DNA from: Aurelia coerulea
Lineage: Eukaryota; Cnidaria; Scyphozoa; Semaeostomeae; Ulmaridae
DNA: 64,000 nucleotides
Reading direction: 5' to 3'
NCBI GenBank assembly: GCA_039566865.1
Contig: CM076959.1
Span: 17,468,501 to 17,532,500 of the forward strand
This document shows positions 10,401 to 17,775 of this stretch, piece by piece. Each line of letters opens with the position of its first letter. Position 1 is the first letter of the stretch. A program made the translations under genes and the position numbers. The notes under the pieces were generated by a model, which did not search any database, had not been told where the DNA came from, and saw only the letters and a program-made list of their open reading frames with translations.

Positions 10401-12194
10401 AACTGATGAGCAGAAAACTCCGAGAAACCAAACCTCTTACTAACTAACTGAAGAATCTACAAACCTTCGAATTCTCTAAACTGCTGGATTCCTTCTTCGG
10501 ACCCTCTGCTTTCGCCTGAGTAATATCTCTTCTCTTTATGAAGTACGTGTTAAGTGTTATATTAGCTCGACTGGACTTTGTGACAATTATTTGCATAGGC
10601 TAATGTCGCCTGTTAACCTCTCTTTTATCATCTAAGGTCAGATTCAGATTTCGTGAGAAGAGGAACAGGCTAGGATGACGTAATATTACACAGATAAGAT
10701 GAGATCTTACTTCAAGATATAAAGGCAGTCCAGACTAAATAGGCAATAACGCCGGAATAACGGTTAGGAAGGGTAAGGAGTCTACATAAAATAACTGCAA
10801 ACCAGCCAAGCGTTGCTTGGACAGAGTTTGGAAAAATTTCCCCTATTATTGAGCCTACATTTAGAATTGATCGAAGAACATGATGTAGCGGACGTTTCAC
10901 ACACGGCCCTCTCTTCCCTGGTTGGGTTCATTAGTTTCGATTGATAGATTGACATTCTAGAAGCTCTAACTGCCAATGATCATTCATTACTTTCTGAGGA
11001 AGGTTTCAACGAGACAAAAATGTCATCTGGGCTCATTCTTGGTCAATTAATTTGATTGGCTGAGAGAAGCACCATTAATTTGATTGGCTGAGAGAAGCAC
11101 CACGTCAATCACAAAAAAGTCTTTTTGTTTCCAAACAAAAGAAATGTCCTTCAAATGACAATAAACAGTGACACAGTGACATGTGACAATAAAATATCAC
11201 AAAGATGGTCAACCGATTGAAGTGACCAACAATGCTAAGCCAACAAAACATGGGTAGGAGGATGAGAATAGTTCAAAGTTAAGTTACTACGAAGCAATTT
11301 AGAGAGGCTGTACGAGCTTTTCGTAAGCAATCGGAAAGTACGGGACAACCCGCGCACGTGACTACAGTCTTGGGGTTTTAATGGCGGCCAGTTTCATCAC
11401 AGCTTAAGTAAGTTTCATATCAATGTTTTCTCGTCCCTGTCTATGAAATGTGGTGGAACTTTTGGCATCCATTAAAAAATACAAATGTTCGTTGTTAGAA
11501 AAATAGAACAAATTCTTCACCAATGCTTCGATCATCAAGATTGTCGCAGATACTTTGGATTACTATTCTCTGTGCAAAATCGCCACTAGCTACGTTGTGT
11601 TTAGCCTAAACACAGTCAATGATTTGACACGCAGAGCCACGCAGAGAGGACGGGTTGTACAGCCCCTTTAAGTTACTACCGAAACACGACCCTCTGGAAG
11701 AACAGTCCCTTTTTATCATAGATATTATTTTCATTTTTAGCTGAAGGGGAATCGTGTGCAAAGAACAATAATGATGATGGGTCTATCAATGCAATGCTTA
11801 TTTTCATTCAAAAGTTGGACAGAAAATCTTATTTTTTCAACAAGGAAGTAAGTTCCCAGAAAAATCATACTTTCTGGGGCTGCAGACAACCATGAGACAA
11901 TAATGGCCTACAAAGGACAGGTAATGTTATCCCTTCGCTGCAAGCAGCAACAAGTGAGGGACGAAGGACTTTTGATCTGCCGATGTTCAAGGAACAAACA
12001 AACACAATCTAAACAGTGTGCGTAGACGGACATATGATGTGCCATCTAGTTACTGGAAACAGCAACGAAGGAACGAGATGAAGTCTATTTTCTAATGTTT
12101 ACAGACTAAAGCAATGCAGCAGGTAGAGAGTAGTAAGGATGACCACCAACCTTGTTCTGAGACAGAAAGTTTCTCTACAATTGTCCAATCATAG
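4414..12194 (+). CDS. Multi-exon gene of unknown function (possible shugoshin-like N-terminal coiled coil), partial at 5' end
   Basis: Candidate exons: 4414-4489 (weak), 5274-5334, 5996-6019, 7025-7050, 8527-8596, 9105-9188, 10637-10652, 10948-11002, 11741-11847 and 12105-12194 (stop TAG 12192-12194). Every exon follows an AG, precedes a GT, and joins its neighbour in the only open phase. Readable peptides are LTNGTSSYFAKRI, RDNFSEL, MSARLYNL, IFVEGLKNEIMELKDS, then an acidic stretch WSDSDFIDILEAL, INAMLIFIQKLDRKSYFF and a Ser/Thr-rich tail ending STIVQS. The N-terminal part has a TN-x-(T/S)...DN...L-x-x-E-x-x-x-L coiled-coil pattern that loosely recalls shugoshin, but I see no basic C-terminal SGO motif. 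Several donors are weak (GTCAAA, GTTACC, GTGACG, GTTTCA). The start is not identified; an ATG at 4394 opens a different frame. The existence of the last exons is better supported than the function. Confidence 0.45.
4824..5252. mobile_element. 429-bp foldback element with ~170-bp arms
   Basis: The arm AAGGGTGCTAGGATACGAAC through AAATGCCTCGTGTTATTTG returns inverted and almost unchanged, ending CCTAACACCCTT. The flanks are ACTTGTGTC (4815-4823) and GCTTGTGTC (5253-5261), a 9-bp duplication with one difference, again Mutator-like. It ends only 21 bp before an exon acceptor at 5273, so its insertion sits against the polypyrimidine tract of that exon. Confidence 0.85.
5274..5334 (+). CDS. Exon of the plus-strand unknown gene (LTNGTSSYFAKRI)
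   Basis: A strong acceptor (CTTATTTTCTTAG) and donor (GTACGT) bound 61 nt with one open frame, AA plus 19 codons plus AA. It reads NLRTTQLTNGTSSYFAKRI. Joined to 5996-6019 and 7025-7050 it continues without a stop as N-RDNFSEL-L-MSARLYNL. Confidence 0.5.
5769..5938. mobile_element. 170-bp foldback element with AACCTGATGA core repeats
   Basis: The arms contain ATTCGACATCGTACAAAG, then ACACGACGTTTCGAGCAT, and return inverted around a core made of several AACCTGATGA/GAACCTGATGAA repeats. No coding capacity. No clear target duplication. Confidence 0.75.
6460..6984. mobile_element. Complete 525-bp family A foldback with perfect 9-bp TSD
   Basis: Ends are AGCATAGGTTCCAAATC and GATTTGGAACCTATGCT; the inner parts also pair over a long stretch. 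The direct repeat CAGATTCAA flanks it exactly at 6451-6459 and 6985-6993. The element lies in an intron of the plus-strand gene. Confidence 0.92.
7081..7130. repeat. (CAA)n-rich microsatellite
   Basis: Imperfect run of CAACAACAATAACAACAACA type repeats. Confidence 0.8.
7131..7940. other. Intronic stretch, nothing firm; fragment of a small TIR family near 7249
   Basis: AGAGTCTGGTTCGAGCGAAATATTTCTAC at ~7249-7277 matches the interior of the 170-bp elements at 30167 and 46203 (split here by an unrelated background). No exon with acceptable splice borders was found. Confidence 0.4.
7953..8073. repeat. Short inverted repeat (hairpin)
   Basis: AAGTCTATCTCT, then TCCGTCTTACTGTTCCCTTT and TCGGTAGTTCC on the left arm are mirrored as GGAACTACCGA...AAGACGGACTGAAGAGATAGACTT on the right. 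Arms are ~47 bp around a ~27-bp loop. It abuts the G-run element at 8083. Confidence 0.8.
8083..8374. mobile_element. ~290-bp G-run-ended element, copy 1 (hAT-like TSD)
   Basis: The element starts CCCGGGGGGG...TACATAACATA and ends GTCATGTACCCCCCCC...GGGG. It is ~90% similar by eye to the inverted copy at 62594-62880. It is flanked by GCAAATCT (8075-8082) and GCAAGTCT (8375-8382), an 8-bp duplication with one change. Confidence 0.8.
8527..8596 (+). CDS. Coiled-coil exon of the plus-strand unknown gene
   Basis: After the acceptor CCTGCATTTTCAG an open frame reads KYSQASIFVEGLKNEIMELK followed by DS, with leucine/isoleucine spacing typical of a coiled coil. The donor is unclear: GTTACC at 8597 keeps the frame to the next exon at 9105, but a foldback starts at 8600 and a much better donor (GTGAGA) now lies at its far end. 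Confidence 0.5.
8600..8807. mobile_element. ~208-bp foldback element at an exon border
   Basis: ACCCAGGGTCCTTTGAGAGC and TTTCAGACTGTCTG on the left return as CAGACAGTCTGAGATTTCAG and GCAAAGGACCCTGGGT on the right. It sits directly against the end of the 8527 exon. Confidence 0.8.
9105..9188 (+). CDS. Exon of the plus-strand unknown gene (TDTYVIKSCISLSIDIKI)
   Basis: The acceptor TTTGTGTTCTTAG precedes A plus 27 open codons plus TG. The next exon is the 16-nt 10637-10652 (G TCA GAT TCA GAT TTC), which completes TGG and adds SDSDF before joining IDILEAL at 10948. Confidence 0.45.
9189..10636. other. Intronic stretch with AATC repeat; otherwise no feature
   Basis: Holds the tetranucleotide-based repeat described separately (9413-9680) and a weak inverted pair around 9727/9930 (AAGGCAATATGTC...GACAGACTGCCTTT). 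Nothing else supported. Confidence 0.4.
9413..9680. repeat. AATC-based minisatellite
   Basis: Mostly CAATCAAT/GAATCAATC words, with two copies of a longer unit that includes CTTCAGT...AACTGACACGTGAATC and AACAATCA(A/G)TTAACAA. Confidence 0.85.
10637..10652 (+). CDS. 16-nt microexon of the plus-strand unknown gene
   Basis: The acceptor CTCTTTTATCATCTAAG and donor GTGAGA bound GTCAGATTCAGATTTC. It fits the phase of both neighbours (TG|G ... TTC|ATT) and adds an acidic SDSDF. Confidence 0.4.
11044..11103. repeat. 30-bp direct duplication
   Basis: TTAATTTGATTGGCTGAGAG followed by AAGCACCA occurs twice in a row. Confidence 0.85.
11741..11847 (+). CDS. Penultimate exon of the plus-strand unknown gene
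   Basis: A strong acceptor (TTATTTTCATTTTTAG) and strong donor (GTAAGT) enclose 107 nt. The in-phase frame reads EGESCAKNNNDDGSINAMLI and continues FIQKLDRKSYFFNKE. It ends in phase 0 and joins the final exon in phase 0. Confidence 0.6.
12105..12194 (+). CDS. Terminal exon of the plus-strand unknown gene
   Basis: The acceptor CTATTTTCTAATGTTTACAG is followed by 29 codons and TAG. The peptide TKAMQQVESSKDDHQPCSET then ESFSTIVQS is hydrophilic and Ser/Thr-rich. I did not find a canonical AATAAA close downstream. Confidence 0.55.
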   Translation, partial: TKAMQQVESSKDDHQPCSETESFSTIVQS

Positions 12195-12684
12195 AATCTT
12201 AACAATGTAAGCTATATGTTTGCTGGAAATCACCTTTTGACTTCTATCAACCATAGCAATTATCAAACTCCAAGAAAATTAGAATCTTTTTTCTGTTTAT
12301 TTGCTTTGTTAAAATCCAAGTAAAAAGCATAAAATGATTTTATCTATTCCTTTCTCCTGGTTTGCCTATCAGCCATTACGTAAGGTTAAACAGGGTTGGA
12401 TTTAAATTCATGATTGACAGTTAAAAACGTTGAAAAAGATAAAACCAGATAATTGAATTTATAGATTGCAAGTCCGTCTCGTTGCGGTGTAAATCATCCG
12501 AATTATCTGAAAGATATTCATTTTTGCGCAATCCAAGTACGAGTTATTCTATTCTCTTCGTTGGGATCGATAAATTGTGGTAAGACATGGGCCGGACCAA
12601 TAGCAAACAATCACAAAGAATCAATCACAAAGAGAATATAGAAGATTTGAAAAAGGCAGACGATAAGAATGTTACAACGGGCGT
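12195..12684. other. No feature seen
   Basis: AT-rich spacer after the plus-strand stop codon; presumably 3' untranslated and intergenic sequence. Confidence 0.4.
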
Positions 12685-13302
12685 AGAGTTTAATCAGGAA
12701 AAGAATCACGGGAAATTCCATGTTTCAATATCCATTGATAAAATCTTTCACAATATTTCGCTACATATCCACTGTATATCCAAAAGCCGATTGGCAGTTT
12801 GGCAGGCGATTCAATTCTCTTATTTTTTTGAGTGTGATTAAAACACTTACTGCTCAGCTTCTAAACAAAAGAAATAAAATGCCCTAGGTAGATGTGTAGA
12901 TATATCCTTCTTCTTTCCATATATGCTCATGTTTGCTCTTAAAAACAATTTCTGGAACGCACAACGAGCGCGCTAGCTACCTGAGTTTCCGAGAAACTTT
13001 TGCGGCTTTGTTTGTTTTGAATTATCGGTTGAGGAAATTTCCTTTGTCTGCAGTCGCTAATCGCTTTGAATTCAGGTGTCAACAAAAGCAACTCAATGTA
13101 TTGTCTTACAAAATCTGTCTTGTTGATCTATATAAATCTTTAGGGAGTTGCAATTTTTTTTGTAGTATAGATTTTAGATGTTTACGTTTTTACTCATGCA
13201 CCTGATGATGCTGTATGGATATACAGCGAAATATTGTAAAAGATTTAATCAATGGATATTGAAACATGGAACTTCTCGTAATTCTTTCCCTGATCAGACG
13301 AT
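12685..13302. mobile_element. ~618-bp TIR element containing a second repeat arm
   Basis: Terminal arms: CATGTTTCAATATCCATTGA...ATTTCGCTACATATCC on the left and GGATATACAGCGAAATATTG...TCAATGGATATTGAAACATG on the right. The interior (12775-13115) is one arm of the foldback family at 13660-14370 and 56575-57390. Confidence 0.75.
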
Positions 13303-13659
13303 AAAACTGCTGCAGAACCATTTGTTTTTAGCGAGTCAAAGAAGCCCAAGGCCAAAACCTTCTGGAGAGAGACTACAATTATAAAATTCTCAATGCTTGA
13401 TGTGTCCAATTTTCTTTCGCTGACCTTATTTAACCGAGACTGACACGAGAACAGATTGTTAGGCACATCCTTTCAATCTAGGCCCATGGCTGTGACAATG
13501 TGGTTAGAGAGGGATGGTTCAGTTATCGAGATTTCCGATGCAAAAGGAAATAAATTCTTGACGAAGGCTGATCAAAATAAAGCTGCGTTGAAAACTAGAT
13601 GACTAGAGGCTGGTGACTGCGGGCTGAAATATCATCATTTTCCTCATCTCCAATTTTTC

Positions 13660-14370
13660 AAACGTGATGAAACTTTATTTTGCACTGGGAGCGACCCTCG
13701 ACTGTAATAGCTAATTCACACTGGTCGTTAGGCTTTACAGTCAAATGTTGTTCCCAGTTCAACGTAAACTTACATTGCATTAACAAGGACAAATTTTGTA
13801 AGACAATAGCATGAGTTGATTTTGATTGACACCACAATTCAAAGCCATTAACGATTACAGAAAAAAGAAATTCTCTCAACCAGTAATTCAAAATTCAAAG
13901 CAAGGAAAGCCGCAAAAAGGTGCTCTGAAACCCAGGTAGCTAGCTCGCTCTTTGTGCATTCCAGAAATAGCTTTTAAGAGCAAACATGAGCATGGATCGA
14001 AAGAAGAAGGTTTGTGCCTTGGGCATTCTACTTGTTTGGTTCAAAGGCCGATTGGGAGGCGATTCAATTCTCTTATTTTTTGGGTGCAATTAAAACACTT
14101 ACTGCTCAGCTTCTAAACCAAAGAAATAAGATGCCAGAGGCATATGTTTAGGTAAATCCTTTTTCTTTCGATATATGTCCTGCTTGCTCTTAAAACCAAT
14201 TGCTGGAATGCACAACGAGCGCGCTAGCTACCTGGGTTTCAATGAAACTTTTGCGGCTTTATTTGTTTTGAATTACTGGTTGAGAGAATTTCCTTTGTCT
14301 GCGATCGCTAATCGCTTTGAATTGAGGTGTCAACAAACGCAATTGATGCTATAGTGCTATAGAATTTGTC
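13660..14370. mobile_element. ~700-bp foldback with ~300-bp arms
   Basis: Left arm (minus sense) and right arm (plus sense) share GAATGCACAACGAGCGCGC, TAGCTACCTGGGTTTC, TTGCGGCTTT and AATCGCTTTGAATT. A second such palindrome is at 56575-57390, and solo arm sequence is in the 12685 element. Open frames across the arms are just arm translations. Confidence 0.75.
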
Positions 14371-14795
14371 CTCGTTCATTGAATTTGAAAAATTGATGAT
14401 GAAGAAAGCGATGACAGCTCATCGAGAAATTTGAACCAGAATTTATCGAACTTCCTCAAACTTTTTGAGGTTTTCTGTTGGTCTCAACCAAGAATTTAAT
14501 GAATCAACAAACACTTTGCATGTTGCGACCAAACATTTCCTGAGGTCCTTTCCCTGGATTTCTTATAATAACTTGAATTACAGCCTTGATTGATGAAAGT
14601 CTGTAGTGACAGAAAAGATTACTGCAATTTACTTAGCAGTCACAACATAAATGGGGAGGAGAAACATGAAATCGTAGACAGGCACCAGGAAATTAGAACT
14701 CAGTAACAAATTTTGACTACTGCCTAGCAACTTTCAAGCAAATACATGTCCTAATTTCGGAGGAAAATATCTCCTGTCGTAGATGTAGGCAATAA

Positions 14796-15110
14796 TGTCT
14801 CGTTCAATTCCTACCCTGACCATCCCCCCCCCCCCCTGGGCAGCCCGGGGGTCAACAAAAATTCCTTGCTCAAATGCCCGGGGGCCGGGGAAAAATTGAC
14901 TGTCAAATGCCCGGGGGCCGGGCACTGAAAACAATGCAATATTCCCAGTTACTGTATAACCAAAAGCTCCTGTTCTAATCAAATGCTATTCAAATGCCCG
15001 GGGGCTGGGGCAAAATGCACGGTCAAATGCCCGGGGGCCGGGAATATTTTTTGTGCAAATGCCCGGGGGTGTCACGGGGGGGATGGTCAGGGTAGGAATT
15101 GAACGAGACA
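14796..15110. mobile_element. 315-bp foldback with CCCGGGGGCCGGG repeats
   Basis: The outer arms TGTCTCGTTCAATTCCTACC-CTGACCATCCCCCC and GGGGGGATGGTCAGGG-TAGGAATTGAACGAGACA are inverted copies. The inside has at least five blocks of (A)AATGCCCGGGGGCCGGG type, a very GC-rich island in AT-rich surroundings. Confidence 0.85.
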
Positions 15111-16638
15111 TAAGAATAAAATTTGGTCTTAATTGGAGTTTTTTGCTGCTGGTATTTCAAGGGGAAGCATTTGGAAAATTTCCTGAAAATTTTCTGCAGA
15201 TTATTGGAGCACATAAAATTGAATCTACCTTGCTTTTAACAGGAAAAAATTCAGAGCGACTTTTGAGAATCCATAGCTGGAGGCCTCCATTATTTGTTTC
15301 TTTGACTAAGAACGACAATAGGCCTGTTGTTTGAAATGGTAAATACAATAGAACTAAAGAAAGGGCTGGGGCTGCGGGCACACCCAGTTGGTATGTGAAC
15401 GGAGATTTAGCGAACTGGTCTGAACATAAAAGAAAACAAGAACACGCGCCGCCATATTTAAATTGTCTAGTCCCCCAGAGCTAAGCTACTTTGAACTCGG
15501 TTGATTTACTTTTAAGAAGGCCCTGAGAAAATCGTCATCTCAAACTTTGAATTTCCCTTTCCCAGCTGGAAAATGATTCACAGCTGGTTTGCCTGAACCC
15601 TGAGAGCAGAAGGTTCATCTGCAAATAATCAGCTTTTGAGATGATAAGCATTAAATGAATAAAAGAACCAGAGAAGGGTAAGGAGACCCCATCAGTGTCT
15701 TAAAAAAACAGTGGAGCTAAAGAGCAAACCTTGTTACAGATGTCATATCGGTGTTATTTGATTTATGCACTTTTTAATATTAACCACGATTTATAGCGAT
15801 CTGCTGTCTACCATGACATATAAATAATCCAGGTTGTACATCATGATATTAAGATGTAAATGATACCGTGACAGGATTCAAAGAATTTACCAGGATATGT
15901 TTACCAGACTAGCCTTGAATGAAGATTCAATGCTGATCGTCAATGATATAACATTTAGGCGTTGGTTAGAGGTTCCAGGGAGCAGGATAACACAGCCTCC
16001 AGTTTTCTCTCTGGAGGTTTGAGCTTAAGGTAGATCTGCACTTAAGGGGGCTCGCTACCGAAAATTTCAAATCATGAAACAATGATAAGGTGGCACACTA
16101 CCAAGTAAATAAGTTCAAAACACACATAAAACAATTGGTTAAGATGCCTCGCTACTGATAAAAATTTCACACTGATAGACACTTGGTGTCCTATCGCTCA
16201 TGCCAAAAGTTGCATGGGTATAGGGAAAACTTTAACTCATGACATTCGCCCTAGCTATCTCTACTGCTACCTCGACCACTTCTTCACTTACCGCTCAAAC
16301 AAGGACTCATAACATTACAGCTGAAAAAGGACCATATTGTAGATATCCATACACTATAGATTTTTTGGAAATGATTTCATGCTTAGGCAAGAGTTTAGAG
16401 ATTACGATGGATTTAAGTTACATGGACATTTTTATTGAATTGTTAAAAAATAAGAAAATCTCTTAATTCTGAAAATAATGGAACTTTTAGGAAAGTCCAA
16501 CGAAAGCAAATAAGATAAACTTTCATTCGTGTCATTCAGTTAAAAAAAGATACCATAGAATTTTACATCGACATTTTAAAGATTTGGAGCCGATGCTTAC
16601 TGCATCAAAAAGAGGAAGGTCTTACCCTACTTATTGTC
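15111..16638. other. No gene firmly supported; family A remnant at ~16480-16600
   Basis: A plus-strand open stretch 15113-15334 ends GKNSERLLRIHSWRPPLF...VV but has no clear splice borders. Positions 16480-16600 are a degraded right end of the family A foldback (GAAAGTCCAACG...AAAGATTTGGAGCCGATGCT). Confidence 0.45.
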
Positions 16639-17537
16639 GAGCTACAGAGTTTTAGCTACATAAGTACCAGGATATGTAAACAGAGCGTTGATCAGTTCTA
16701 AATGATGTCTTAAACGTGGGAGAAGGCTATCTATAACAAGCATTGAAGAAAGTGGAAAAAGGCAGGACAACGCCTTCAGAAAACGCGCGAAATCAAACCC
16801 TAAAGGAACGAGTTACAGAGGTTTAGCTATTCAGCATTAAGTTTCTTATTCAGCATTAAGTTTCTTATACATTTTAATTTCATTCGATTTAGATTAGTTA
16901 ACTTTGTATATATTGTATATATATTGTTTAGCTATGTAAATATCGAATTAAAATAAATGAACAACAAAGTGGAAAAAGGCAGGACAACGCCTTCAGAAAA
17001 CGCGCGAAATCAAACCCTAAAGGAACGAGTTACAGAGGTTTAGCTACATAAGCACGAGGATATGTAAACAGAGCGTTGATCAGCTCTAAATGATGTCTTA
17101 AACGTGGGAGAAGGCTATCTATAACAAGCACTGAAGAAAGTGGAAAAAGGCAGGACAACGCCTTCAGAAAACGCGCGAAATCAAACCCTAAAGGAACGAG
17201 TTACAGAGGTTTAGCTACATAAGCACGAGGATATGTAAACAGAGCGTTGATCAGCTCTAAATGATGTCTTAAACGTGGGAGAAGGCTATCTATAACAAGC
17301 ACTGAAGAAAGTGGAAAAAGGCAGGACAACGCCTTCAGAAAACGCGCGAAATCAAACCCTAAAGGAACGAGTTACAGAGTTTTAGTTACATAAGCACCAC
17401 GATATGTAAACAGAGCGTTGATCAGTTCTAAATGATGTCTTAAATGTGGGAGAAGGCTATCTATAACAAGCACTGAAGAAAGTGGAAAAAGGCAGGACAA
17501 CGCCTTCAGAAAACGCGCGAAATCAAACCCTAAAGGA
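16639..17537. repeat. Satellite array 1, 171-bp monomers
   Basis: The anchor AGTGGAAAAAGGCAGGACAA occurs at 16751, 16968, 17139, 17310 and 17481: exactly 171 bp apart three times and 217 bp for the first pair. The first monomer is interrupted by a LINE 3' tail. Each unit has the same minus-strand 57-codon frame (GFDFARFLKALSCLFPLSSV) with one TAA per unit. Copies are near identical, implying recent expansion or homogenisation. Confidence 0.92.
16828..16966 (+). mobile_element. LINE 3' tail inserted in satellite array 1
   Basis: GATTTAGATTAGTTAACTTTG, then a TATATTGTATAT run and AATTAAAATAAATGAACAAC align with the LINE tail at 38041-38128. It replaces part of one 171-bp monomer. The upstream TTCAGCATTAAGTTTCTTA is duplicated. 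Confidence 0.7.
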
Positions 17538-17775
17538 AGGCAGCTAGCCGCAAGCACATGACGAAATTGTTGTGTGAATCGTGTACGTGTTAAAGGTCGA
17601 TGACAAATCATATTTTACGGAAGACATCCTTTAGTTGTTACGTCTATTTCGCAATGAAATGATTCTGATTTACGTTCATGTTGGCTGTGAAAGGCAACCA
17701 CAGCTGAGGGTTTAAGAGAGAAAAAGCGGGGGCCAGATGAGCTTCTTTTAAGTATAAGCTAGTGACAACTAACAA
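17538..17775. other. Unique spacer between two satellite arrays
   Basis: About 240 bp without similarity to either array that I can see. No gene. Confidence 0.4.

Noticed and set aside
11895..11930. Possible exon (acceptor GGGGCTGCAG, donor GTAATG)
   Set aside because: It would leave a 47-bp intron and breaks phase between the 11741 and 12105 exons.
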